NCBI GenBank assembly: GCA_024704765.1
Contig: JAKMXF010000044.1
Span: forward strand, 248,001 to 312,000
Length of the DNA: 64,000 nt
Origin: Oopsacas minuta
Taxonomy: Eukaryota; Porifera; Hexactinellida; Lyssacinosida; Leucopsacidae
Reading direction: 5' to 3'
Below the pieces are notes generated by a model. The model saw only the letters and a list, made by a program, of their open reading frames with translations, did no database searches and was not told the DNA's origin. Positions 12,598-26,537 of the stretch are shown here, in pieces; position 1 is the first letter of the stretch, and every line of letters starts with the position of its first letter. Position numbers and translations under genes: made by a program.

Positions 12598-12786
12598 ATA
12601 TGTCTCATTTGCTTATGTTAAGGAATAACAACATTTATTTAGACTACTTTAGATTAACAAACTTGATTTTGTAAACTTTAGCTTATATTCTTTATTATCA
12701 TTAGTTAGGTCGGATGAATTTACGAAAAAACTCGTCGAAGCTGAAGTTGTGGTGCCCCCTTCTTTGTTTGGGGCCCTATGCCCCTG

Positions 12787-15026
12787 TGTCACCTTACGCT
12801 CACTATATACTTCCAATTTTACTTCACCATCCCATAACCTTACCCCAAGAATGGAAGACCTGTAAGACATAAGATCTCTCCAAGGATTACTGTACAGTCA
12901 TCCATATAGTCATTTATGCTAATCTTCAGTATCACGTCATTATCCTAGAAGATTTATCATCATAACTAAAAGGGAATGGGAAATCTAGTATTTACTATTA
13001 TTCAGCAATGGTGAGTTTTGTTATATTATTTAGGGTTTTCGACTTGTAAATTGTTAGTGACGGATTATTCCATCCATTGTCATAATGGGACTCAAACCTG
13101 CCAACTTAGCGCATCAAAAATATTTAATATTATTTACAAAAGCATTTTTACATCATTTCGTACATTTGCTTTGAACTGAAAGATGCGATATTTAACGTTC
13201 TACATCTCATTAAAGATTGAGTAATTTTCCAAATAATGCTTACTAAGCCAAGAAATTCTCACATTTTTGAAATAAAGGTTGATGGTAGGCTTTATCTAGA
13301 GAAGGCTATGGTGTGGTATAGTTTACTTAGTATATATAAATATCAATTATCTTTGGTCTTCCTTTATAGTCTGGGCTGCCAATACGCAAAACGGCCAAAT
13401 TGTGTACATTTCGATAAAAATATGAAACTCCGACTCATATTAGGCATCATGAAGAACATTTTAAGAACTAGAGACAATCAATATCGACCTTGTCGCTACT
13501 ATAAATAGTATCAGGTTTCGCAATCGCTAGTGTTGTCAATGTATGCTAGCGAACACACTTGCTTTCTATGGTCAATATACACTCCCCTACCAAAGATATG
13601 CGTACACCCATATATCCTTGGGAAAATAGTATTATTATAGATCTAATAATTTGCAGGAATGTATTCGCATTGTGTAGATAGGACAATATTGATTTGAGAA
13701 TTGTACTCTACGCATGCAAATTAACTATTGAAGAAGCTTCCAACATATTTAGGATCTAACTTTTTTCAACTGCAACCATGGTGTATGATCGTAACGAGTG
13801 GCACATGGTGGCAAAAGATTGCTATTTAGCAACCTAATGAGTGGCTATTAATGGTAAAGGTTCTGTAATAGGCATTACAATATGTAGAATAGGAATCTGA
13901 AATCAAAATCCAATATCTCATTACATTGAAATCATTACTGTTAAGTATTTCAATTAGTTTAGTACTGTTTTTATGGAATATTTCAGGGAGTACGAATAGT
14001 TTTGGAAAGAGAGTGTATATTTGACAATATTTGGACTGATATTTCCTAGCAACGGAAATATACTTAGGAATGTAACAACATTCCATTCTCGAATTTTGTC
14101 CTGACCTTATTGAGTGATTCCTTGTTTGACGCCGCTAGGCTAGCTGAGTCTTTACACATATCTATTTTAATAGTTACACGATGTTCGAATGGTACTTCCT
14201 GGCCTCCTAATTATTGCTATGTATGTTGCAGTAAATTAGAGATTATCGTGTGTACGCGTACTCACGAATATTGTTTAGTGTATTAGAGTTTACCATAGCA
14301 TATGAATTGTTTATATTATACCCTGTGTATTCCTAAGGCATTGTGGTTAGAGGTGTTCAAATATTATGTATAACTTGTCAACCGCAAGATCACGATGCAT
14401 TCATGTTTATAGCTTCATTTTCTTGATATAGTTCTAATTATTTTGTTTGTTTTTTATAGTACCATTATATTAGTGTTCGTTGTATTTGTTGTCTTGTTTG
14501 TTTAGTTCTCCTTAGGCTTTTATTTTTTCGAAGATAATCATGTGACGCATATCTTTGCTATGGATTGTATATCTTATGCTGATAACGTGGTATTAATTTC
14601 AGAATTTGTTCCTGAAATCGTATTTCAATGTTACTGTAATTGTTACATATTTGAATACTTATTTGAATGTGATAAACAGTTTTTATGCTTCGATTGTCGT
14701 TCTTCAATACGGAAAATTAAACAGTGTAACACGTTAGACTGTTTACTTAACAAAATGTTCGTTATTCTTGTAGCTATCATAGACGAGCAAGATAGATAGT
14801 AAATGACTGCAACTAGAATGATGCTTTACAAAACTTCATAACTATTGACTAATATCAGCAGTTGAAGCATTTACTCTCATATGACATTTACTGCCACAAA
14901 TTTGGCCAACTTTCTGTAAGGACAACTGTTTGTCTTGCAGCGATTAGATCAGCAACAAGAACTCGTGTCAATTCTCAAGATGCATTTCTCTTTGCAGAGG
15001 TCTGAGTAATAGTGACTGGTGGTATG
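12787..15026. other. No recognisable gene
   Basis: AT-rich. A dispersed repeat at 13610-13760 matches 5100-5250. Short frames at 13236-13508 and 14542-14799 (plus) and 13826-14086 (minus) lack domains. The 14542 frame contains ISYADNVVLIS, which faintly resembles a reverse-transcriptase active-site region but has no support around it. Confidence 0.45.
13610..13760 (+). repeat. Dispersed repeat (second copy of 5100-5250)
   Basis: It shares with 5100-5250 the order ATGTATTC, GAATTGTAC/T, and AACTATTGAAGAAGCTT in the same orientation. Diverged and unclassified. Confidence 0.5.
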
Positions 15027-15075
15027 GATCTGTAACAATACATATAATGTACGCTTATATGTATTGTTACAGATC
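15027..15075. repeat. Perfect 20-bp-stem hairpin
   Basis: GATCTGTAACAATACATATA is followed after 9 bases by its exact reverse complement. No T-run or gene context suggests a terminator. It may be the core of a tiny inverted-repeat element. Confidence 0.8.
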
Positions 15076-15290
15076 TAGTTTATATCCAGGAAATAACATC
15101 CGACTAGTAGTAACGACTACAACAAACGTAATAACATCTGATCAATGACGCTACAGCTGATATGTACTAACCCAAACAAATCACATATCAACAACCCATT
15201 TGCTATGGTAAACTTTAATACACTAAAAATATTAATGTGTACGCGTGCACATGGAGATCTTTAATACACTGCAACATATGCAGTAAACTC

Positions 15291-15508
15291 CCGTTATAAC
15301 CTAGTCGGATACAACGAAATTCTACTTATAAGGAAGTGGTCCAATTTTCAGTTAATCAAATTACATTATAAAACCCCGTTTATAACGAGATAAATGGACA
15401 GGTATAAGATATTCCGCTTGTAACGAAATTATATATTACTCCCTCTAGGACAAGAGGTAATGAATATCAGCCCGCTATAACGAAGTTGGCTCATAACAAC
15501 CCTAGTTG
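15291..15508. mobile_element. Pogo/Tigger-like MITE remnant
   Basis: The left end CAGTAAACTCCCGTTATAAC and the right end read inward, CAACTAGGGTTGTTATGAG, resemble pogo/Tigger termini. The interior repeats ATAACGA-type words. Flanking TA is not preserved. Confidence 0.5.
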
Positions 15509-15509
15509 A

Positions 15510-16480
15510 ATGAATTCCGCTCAAATTAATATCTCACTAGCGCGCATCGCTTGCTAGGTCGCTGCTCGACAGCTTAGAGCCTTAAGTTAGCTTAAGAATA
15601 AAACAGCTCCATTTTGGATGCTTTAGATCTCTAAGCGACGAGATTCACCCGGAACTCTGCCAGGTACAAGTTGATTTAACATAATTATAGTGATTCTAAC
15701 AGGTAAGTGCCCGGAGATCAGATTTTTGTGAAAATTTCAATTTTTTATTATCCATGGTCCATCCACATGCCATTTAATCTTTTTGTACAGTCATGATTAC
15801 ACAATAATCAAATGATGAGCTAGCTTTGATTAGAATCATGAAGTCAGGACATTTGTCATATTTAGGTGTACCTGTGCTTCAAATTTGAAACTTCTGTCAT
15901 CCATATTGGCCTAGCAGTGAAAGTGGCTAGGAATGTGATTTTTGAAAACCCAAGGGTGACAATGTCGTCATAATTTCATCACAAGTGTGAATTATCGTCC
16001 AAGACTTGAACTTGTTCGAGCCTAGCTCAAAATACAATGTAATCGAAAAATCAGACCTCGGGGTCCTCCAGTTTCTTATTGTGGAACATAGATATATTTA
16101 GCGTGGAGCATCATTAATATTATATTACAATCATGTGTAGTGACTATATATTTTGACTGATTAAAATATTTGGAATCAAATCCGATAGATGTGGTAATTT
16201 ATAAGTTGATTTAGCATTTTGGATCATGGATTATATCCATAACATATATTTTGCTATTGCTGAATAGAAAATCTCCATAAAAATAGGAATAAAATTGGCT
16301 CTGTTTATAAATATTCATTAAATTGGAAGACAATAACAAGAGACATACAAAAACTGCTGATTCCTAAAAGTATGACATCTGAAAGAATTATATATATATA
16401 TGATACATTCCAAGTCCTTAAAAAGCAATTAATCGATATGTATGTAGCCCTATATACATATGTATATATATATTTCTATG
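15510..16480. other. No recognisable gene
   Basis: Nothing recognisable apart from short TA-rich microsatellite runs near 16390 and 16450. Confidence 0.4.
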
Positions 16481-19461
16481 CAGGAGTGTAGGCACCCAAA
16501 TAAAGGAGGGGGCATCACAACTTCAGCTTCGACGAGTTTTTTCGTAAATTCATCCGACCTAACTAATGATAATAATGAATATAAGCTAAAGTTTACAAAA
16601 TCAAGTTTGTTAATCTAAAGTAGTCTAAATAAATGTTGTTATTCCTTAACATAAGCAAATGAGACATATTTAAGGGATTAACATAATTCCACGGTTACAA
16701 TGATGCGCAAATGAGTTGATAAGGTCACCCATATGATTTCCAATTACAAAGTCAGGAATATTCCGTTCAATGTTCAGAATAGCAACATTTGACAGTCTCT
16801 CCTGACCGATTGTTGAACGTAGATATGTTTTTATTCTACGTAGGGTAGAAAAAGAGCGCTCGACACTACAAGACGTGGCAGGAATAGAGGCAAGAATTTG
16901 TGCCAATAAAGAGAACGTGGGAAATTCTGAAATTCGATTTTCATGTATCTGTTCAGAAAGTTTGTAGCCAGACGAAAGAACACTAGAATCTTCATCTTTT
17001 AATAGCCCAACTATGACGTTTCTCTTTGATAGAAGACTATCTTAATCAATTTCATAAAATCAGCAACGAGATTAGCTTCTTTCCTTACATCCTGTTTTTC
17101 TGAGTGCATGATCAAAACTGCAAGTGCACACAAAATATCTTGATCATTATCTGAAAATCGGGATTGGATTTCCTGTTTAAATCCATAGACCATGGGAAGA
17201 TAAATGGTCTCTTTGGCAAATGATCGTGGTTGATCATATACAACTGCAGATGTTATCGCAAGTCCTGCTTCAATTGCAATCGAAAATGGGATGGGACGTC
17301 GTGGAACTTCCAACTCTTTGAAGTTAACTATTTTTTTCGTCTTTGATGATGTTTCTCACTTCAGTTGCCATGGCCTCAGTTTCATTCAAAACTTTAGAAA
17401 GCAGTTTTCATTTTCAAGACTCTCCAGGTTTGTGATGGTGAATTCCGCAGATTTTCTTGCAAGAACTACATCCATGGTCTCTGACTGCAAATAAACTGAT
17501 GATGCACTGCTTATACCCAATAACAAATGTTTACTAAGAGGCCCGCTGATGTTGCAGATGTAGAAGAATCGATAGCAAGAATTTTCATGATAGAAATGAT
17601 TGTGGAGCCGAGACACTTCTTAATGGCAGAGGCTGACTTATGTCGCATGGCCCATCGAGTTTTACTTTGTGACTGAAGCACGATCACTTTCTCGCCACCA
17701 ACCTTTTGAGTATCTTGGAACTTATGATGTCGTCTAGCACTAGCCTCAATGAACGTGCAGATTTTGCAAAGATCCAAATGCATTTCTAACTGGAATCACT
17801 CTTGAAACTGATTTTTGGACAGCAAGATTTAATAAATGGCCAAAGCAATGGACATAAATCGATTTAGGAGCAAGTGATTTTATCAAAGTTTGTAATCCTC
17901 CCTTTTCCCTTTCATGTTACTAGCACCATCATATCCTTGGCCAACAATATAACTTGGATCTAGATTTAAGTCCTTTAATGCTTCTGTAACTAGTTCAAAA
18001 AGTGCTTTTGCAGTTGTCGATTTTGCTAGATAAAAGCCAATAAATTTCTCTTTCATCATCCCTTTTGAAGCACAATGAAGATAAAGAGAGCACTGCTCAT
18101 CACGACTTATGTCCAAGGTTTCATAGCCAATTATTGAATACATTCTGCTTTCTATGACTTCATCTGATATGATTTTAGTTACGTTGCTTTCGATTAAATC
18201 CAAGATCCCATTTTGGATTTCGGGACTAAGCCACATTCTATGACGATTATTCAACTCTTCGAACTTTTCTTTAAACCATGGTAGATCTTTGCCTCTGAGA
18301 TGAAGTAGCTCAAGGAAATTACCCCGATTTGAATTTGATGTCTCACAGATAGTCTTTAGATCTCCCTTATGTCCTCTTATGGCAATATTTTGTTTTGCCA
18401 AACAAGCAAGAGTTTCCATCACCTTTGAAAGATACATACGGTTGAGCTTTACTTAATCTTCCCTTTGCTTTCGAACTTGTGACAAAATTGAACTTTTCTT
18501 AAATTATTTGATTTAGATCTTATCCATGCAATCATGTGATTTTGATGTGCAATACTTTTTGCATGTTTTTTTAGTCTTTTGGGCTTTGACCAATTTTTGA
18601 AGACGAAAGGCTTTTGAGTCTTTGATCCAAACTTTTTGCAAGGAAAACATGTTGCTGTATCGTCATTTTGAATGTATGAAATCCAAGAGAATTCTTTGTA
18701 CCATTTTGTTTGATTGCTTCTATTTCGACCATAAATTAATTTATTAGGCAAATTCTGAAGATGGTGTTGAAGTGTAATAGATTCAAGAATCCGTGAGGAA
18801 AACTCTTTAAGTATAGAGTCAACCACTTCTTAAGAATAATATTCCTCATGATAGCATTGTCCTTATCTGTAGTATCACTTGATTCATTTGTCTCCAATTC
18901 GAATGAATTCCTATTCACTGATATTTCCGGATCATCAATAGGGACAGGCTCTGAAATCAAAGGATTTGAAAAGCACTCGGTAAGGATAAGAGATGAATCT
19001 TCGGAGACATTGTCACTGGTACAAATTTGTGTTAGATGAAACAGGTACTGTATTTAAAGCAGTATCGAAAACTTCATAATTTTGTTTTGATTTTCTGAGA
19101 CAACCAGCGAAATACGATATTTTTGTCCTGCATTTTGCAAGAGCGCATGACAGTTTTGGATGTGACGATTTTTATTATCATTGTCCATAATAGTGTCGCA
19201 TTCATTACATTTCACTTTATGTCTGTCACTGGCGTGTCTTTTTGTTGACATGTTGATATATTTTCTACTACTAATTAGATATTATGTATGTTACTAGTTA
19301 CGTATAATCACTATATCAAAAATTTTTATAATCATATCTTTTATCAACATCAACAAATAAGATGGAGAAATATACCCCTTTCATTTTCCTCCGATGAGGT
19401 TCAGTGCGGACCGACTGGGAGCTCCATTCACCCCTTGGAGCCTCCTTCAAATACGCCCCTG
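16481..19461 (-). mobile_element. hAT element copy 2, complete
   Basis: Ends are CAGGAGTGTAGGCACCC (16481) and, read inward from 19461, CAGGGGCGTATTTGAAGG. Flanking octamers TTTCTATG (16473-16480) and TCTCTATG (19462-19469) match at 7 of 8 positions, a normal hAT target duplication. It is inverted relative to copy 1 and shows the empty site of the fold-back element. Confidence 0.92.
16670..19251 (-). pseudogene. hAT transposase (ZMYM1/DUF4371-like), frameshifted, copy 2
   Basis: Same domain order and the same frame breaks as copy 1: Cys/His start (from 19251), TTF-type finger in the 18449-18826 frame, core in 17883-18437, C-terminal dimerisation domain in 16670-16906. Most translated segments are identical to copy 1. 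The visible differences are two residues in the last segment (NIPDF for SIPDF, HMGDL for HMDDL). Shared disabling changes mean either a common defective source or later homogenisation. Confidence 0.9.
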
Positions 19462-19469
19462 TCTCTATG

Positions 19470-20760
19470 TCTAGAATTGATTTCATCTCCCATATCGCAT
19501 TTTGCAGTACTTGTCATTATTTGCGATTGTATTTATCATTCGCACATACATTCTACTAGTTGCTGAACCTCGATCATTTCCTCCCTTTTTGAATTCGGTG
19601 ACTTAGAAGAAATGGTTTACTGTAAATTTTTGATAAATTCCTTACTACTTCTCAAACATTTTTGACAAACTTAGCGATTCAAAATTATCTACAGTTAACT
19701 CCGCTAATAATATTATCTAGTTGATTCTGGTAACCACGAAGAGCTGAGAGTACGTCTACCCTGCAAGCTATGTCAGAGTTACTCTAACATGGCCTTCAGA
19801 GAATCAGATTTTAAATTCTCCTTCATCGACCATTTTACATTTTACATTAACAAACATATAGTTATTGCAAAATTATACTTGCTGCCTTAGTCTAATCATG
19901 TTTTAACAAGGCTGGAACAACCAAGTCTAGATTACTACTTGCATCACAGTCGTCGATTTTTTTATTCTCCAAACATATTGGAGTAAGTACAGTTTAAATT
20001 GTCTCTTGACTCGAACTGATATATAATGAATAATTCGAGAAGTATAAAACTATATATTATAATGTGTGTGTATTTAAATACGAAACAATTAATGTTACTC
20101 GAAGTTTTCGGTCTGTATCATTCTCCAATTATCTTCTTTAAAGTAATTACAGTTTGGATGGTCTCTTGACTCGAAGCGGTAGATAATGAATAATTCAAGA
20201 TATATTTCCACTATTACTAGCAGAAAATCGAGCTTCATGTGCAGCTTCTGCTACTTCCTGCGGCCTGTAAACATTTCGTGTCCGTTGAAATTATGATATT
20301 ACTTGTAATCTTCTTTATCTTTTGTTCACAGCTTTATATATTAAGCCACCATGTTTGGCATGTATTCTCGTATTGAAGTCGAGTTATCATCTGGTAATCA
20401 CTAAATTATGAAATGGATAACGTCAAGTGTGGGTAGTAGTAGTAATGATCGAAATAGTTTTCCGCTGAATATTATGGCCGGATATTCTACCAACCGAATA
20501 ATTAACAAAAGATTCGATACAGCTAAACCGCTAATATTTAAGAAATAATTAAGCCTCAAACAGCGTTCGGAACAACTATACGATTTCTGATGAATACCGA
20601 TATTCGGAAATATTCAGTTTATTGATCACAAGTGGGTGGAATTAAAAGTTAATGATCATACCTTTCAGGAACACGTCACAGTAAAAAGAGGCTTTAGACA
20701 CGACCTGAATGTCTACGTCAGCACAATAGCAATGAACCCATTCAGAGCAGTTGTCATATT
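19470..20760. other. No recognisable gene; one direct repeat
   Basis: Two units near 19990-20050 and 20150-20210 share ACAGTTTRRATNGTCTCTTG, ACTCGAA and TAATGAATAATTC in the same orientation. Otherwise featureless. Confidence 0.5.
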
Positions 20761-20764
20761 ATAC

Positions 20765-22600
20765 TCAATCGGATTGATTCTTTCCAAGTTTCCTCCTTGT
20801 CACAGGTTCTGGTCTTTTCTTGTGGCATATACTGCACAGGGTATCCGAATCGTCAGAGCTGCTGGTTGACCTAGAAGACCGTGTGGATTCAGGAGAACTG
20901 TCACGCTCCCTCGCACTTCCCTTCACTCCAGTACCTCCTCTACCTGATATACTGATTCGTCCTTGAGCCCTGACATACTTCCTCTTTGGGGAATTCTCAG
21001 CCACAAACTGCCTCCCTTTATAGCTTTTTCCACCTTCTAATTTCAGCAGGGCACCCTCTCTTTGTTGCTTGAATAGTCTCGCCCTTCATCTTCGTCTTTG
21101 ATAATTCGACTTCTGAGCTCATCGAGAATAATCTGAATAGTATTCTCGTTTAAGAATTGCACTATAAGTAAGCCAAGGTCTGTCAGGATTCCGAATAGTG
21201 AAATTTCAACTTCGTTAAAGGTTAGAACAGCTATTGCAGTGCTAATCCTTAATAGATTGAGGTGATGAGTACTTGCTTTTGGGACAGAGACTCCATATAG
21301 TGTTGTGTGAGTATTCATTAGCATTTTAAGTTAGTCATAATGTCAGATGGCTACAGAATTCGTCTGTTGCATAAGTATTCAATTCTACTTTTACCTTTTC
21401 TATGTCAATTGGTTTGAAGGCTGTCAGAGCCGTAGATGCTGAAGAACCTGATGGGTTTCTCCACCGACACCATGATTTCTCTCCAGTAGGACAGCCAGAA
21501 TGATCCCCTGCCACATTATCAACTAGTAAATGTAGAGAGGAACACAGGTTGATTGATGCTAAACCACGGTGTTGATAGATGACAGTAGAGTAATTTGCGG
21601 CGATATAATCAGCCTTCCATTCAGGTAGTGCGTGTTGTGTAAGAGTATTATTTTCGTACTTCTCATCTTCTTCAGACACTTGACCACATGCGTTTACATT
21701 TCTCTTATCGAATCTTCACAAAATTGTGTGGATTTAGTTCTTTCACCTGTTAAAAACTTATGAATCTCCATCTCCGACAAAAACGAGTATGCCAGGTGAT
21801 TATTCTCTAAGGAGCGCCCCTAAATCCTCTTCGCTATTTCTGGCTCAATAGTTTGAGAAGATCCAGTTTAATTTCGATTGTACTTTTGCTTATGACGTTC
21901 TAACCACTTCTCGTACTCGGCTGGCCGATTTTCCGTTTCTCTTCTGTCCAGATAGAGCACTTCTTACAGAGACGGCTCGTGATTTCTTAGTCCAGTACCT
22001 TCTTGATGTCGGTAGAGATAACAACACGGAAACCTATGTTGGGATAGAAGTATCTGGTCTTCCAGGAGCTTTCTAAGTTGATGGTTACGTTGGTAGCGTT
22101 AGGATCAAGTGATACTTCACAGTCTGATCTTTGACTTAGCTACTTAGCGGCATCAGATATGGCAGTCCCTACTGCAACTTTTGTAACAGCTTCCAGAAGG
22201 TTCAGATATGGAGATGGCATGCCCCGAACTGGTGGGGGGCATATCACACATTGTAGATAGTTGTGATTTTTTACGCCACGAAATACCAGTAGAGTGTACA
22301 CCCATAACATTCTAATGGTATGTATAAATCCATGAATCCATTTTTCTTCGTAAAGGGAAAGACTCAACACATTCGCTGCGATGAAAGGTAGAGAATATCT
22401 CTGCTAGGATGCCAACATCAAGAATTCTCATGCCAGTTGGTCTGTGAATTTCTCTTTTTTCATGAAACCAAAGTAGTAACACAGGTTTGGAATACGATAA
22501 ATTAGCAATGTCGCCTCTGCGTGTGAGTACCTTTAGGTATTTGTAATTCCTTGATTTAGGCGGTTTCGGGCAAAGCGGTATTGTCAGGTTTTGCACACCT
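20765..22600 (-). pseudogene. Mutator-like transposase remnant
   Basis: Read on the minus strand, pieces in changing frames follow the order of the widespread Mutator-like transposase family of invertebrates. They are TGMRILDVGILAEIFS (about 22440-22390), LLEAVTKVAVGTAISDA (22200-22140), a TGSSQTIEPEIAKRI block (about 21870-21815), and GDHSGCPTGEKSWCRW (in the 21335-21679 frame, matching the family signature C-P-x-G-x-x-S-W-C-x-W). A downstream ISTAIAVLTFNE-like segment lies in 21043-21324, then a basic, Ser-rich tail (20765-21004). Stops and indels are numerous. No terminal inverted repeats were found. Confidence 0.75.
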
Positions 22601-23094
22601 GTAAGAGATGGTGTACAAGTTGTATATATACAGGGTGTTTCACCACACTTTGGGTTATTCATATGGAAATGTATTGTTATTTATATGAATATAAATGTAA
22701 ACATTTAGTCAAATTTTACAATACATACAAGCTTGCCCTAAACGACTACTTAGGATTTTCTAGTTTCTCATAAGCAAATTTATTGCTGTTTTTATGAATG
22801 TATAGTAAACAAATAGCTGAAATTTCCAAATATATGTAAAGCAGGGGCGTAGATCCCGGGGGGATGGGGGATATATCCCTCCACTTATGAGCTTGGGAGG
22901 ATGCTCTATGTAATCATCCCCCCTACATTTTAACTTTTGAGATACGTCTACATTATTTTTGCTCTCAAATCTTTTGAGTTTCAGCAGATTATCCTCTTGT
23001 TACATTCAAATTTCACTGTTCTCGAGTATGTTTTCAAAGATATTAATCTGAGATGTCATTCCCTATCTACTCATTGAAATATATGTTATAAAAT
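22601..23094. other. No gene; isolated hAT-type terminus
   Basis: At 22844 the sequence CAGGGGCGTAGATCCCGG resembles a hAT 5' end, but no partner end was found. At 22630, CAGGGTGTTTCACCAC looks like a lone mariner terminus. Confidence 0.35.
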
Positions 23095-23459
23095 CAGGGT
23101 TGATAAAAATCATGATTTTTTTTTAAATATCAAAAAAATCCGATTTTTTGAATTTAATCGGATTTTTTTATTAAATCGGATTTTGTATAACAGCTGACTG
23201 AACCATCCGGCTAAATATGAACAACCCCCTCAGGTGCCAATCCTTCGGCTTACATAAGATTTGTATTAATCCAAGTCATTATGGAGGGGTTCATAATAAG
23301 CGATCCTGACTGTACAAATGAATAGATTTTCGATAGGTATACATAATAATATCAGAATGGACATAATCAGCTTGAGAAAATAATAAAAACATCAAAATAT
23401 TGAATTTTAATAAGATATTTTGATAAAACTCGGATTTTGATTTAAATCAAACAATCCTG
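23095..23459. mobile_element. hAT MITE, CAGGGTTG family
   Basis: Ends CAGGGTTGATAAAAATCATG and, inverted, CAGGATTGTTTGATTTAAA. The interior is built from AATCGGATTTTT and GATTTAAATC words. The right flank GTTATAAT matches the left flank GTTATAAAAT apart from two extra bases. Related to the element at 59703-60045. Confidence 0.7.
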
Positions 23460-23467
23460 GTTATAAT

Positions 23468-24073
23468 CCAGTTAAATGTATACTTGTAAAAATCTCTATC
23501 GTGCTTATTAATAATTCGCACTCGTAGAGTCTCTTCGAATAATTTACACTGTAATCTAGATATATTAAATCAATAGCTTCTTTTCACACTACCAAGTATA
23601 AAGTATATTATATATACTATGATCTATGTTCTTAGCTGTTTTTATTATTGCCTATCTTTTTGTCGAGTTAGGAAGTTTAATGACTACGATTATGGCATAT
23701 TCATATTTGTCATATATAGAAAAGTGCTAGTTTTAAATTCTCCATCTCCAGAGAAATCACGGATCTAAGCCCCTAATGTAAAGACTTGCTCTCAACAGAC
23801 ATATAGGGTAATCAGGTACGCTGAAACCGAATTTGAAATCTTATGTTTTTCATTGAAAAGTCCAGTATCCATGCATGCTAATTGTTGAGTCAGGATGTAC
23901 ACAATTCAATTTCAGTTAGATAGAAACAACATAGAAACAATCTGGAAATATTGCTATTTTAACAACCACAGTTTAAGGAGGATTTCAAACGGGTTAGGAA
24001 GTAAATGAGATAAACACATTACTACATGAATTCGACCAACAATACCAAAAAAGATTTCAGTTGTTCCCATATT
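23468..24073. other. No recognisable gene
   Basis: AT-rich, no long frames, no clear repeats. Confidence 0.4.
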
Positions 24074-24081
24074 GTATCTGC

Positions 24082-26529
<2,448 letters not shown>

Positions 26530-26537
26530 GTATGTAC

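Larger units (their letters stand above)
7797..12786 (+). mobile_element. hAT element copy 1, split by a fold-back insertion
   Basis: The 5' end is CAGGGGCGTATTTGAAGG (7797) and the 3' end read inward is CAGGGGCATAGGGCCCC (ends 12786), typical hAT termini. Removing the nested 2015-bp insertion (7958-9972) leaves about 2975 bp, matching the 2981 bp of copy 2 at 16481-19461. Flanking octamers TGATAGCT and TGTCACCT match at only 4 of 8 positions, so the target duplication is lost or the copy was rearranged. Confidence 0.88.

Noticed and set aside
14542-14799. Plus frame containing ISYADNVVLIS, similar to a reverse-transcriptase Y-A-D-D box
   Set aside because: No other RT block upstream or downstream in any frame, and the second Asp is Asn; probably chance.
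7797-19461. A single large inverted segmental duplication joining the two hAT copies
   Set aside because: Similarity stops at the element termini and copy 2 has its own near-perfect target duplication, so the copies were inserted separately.
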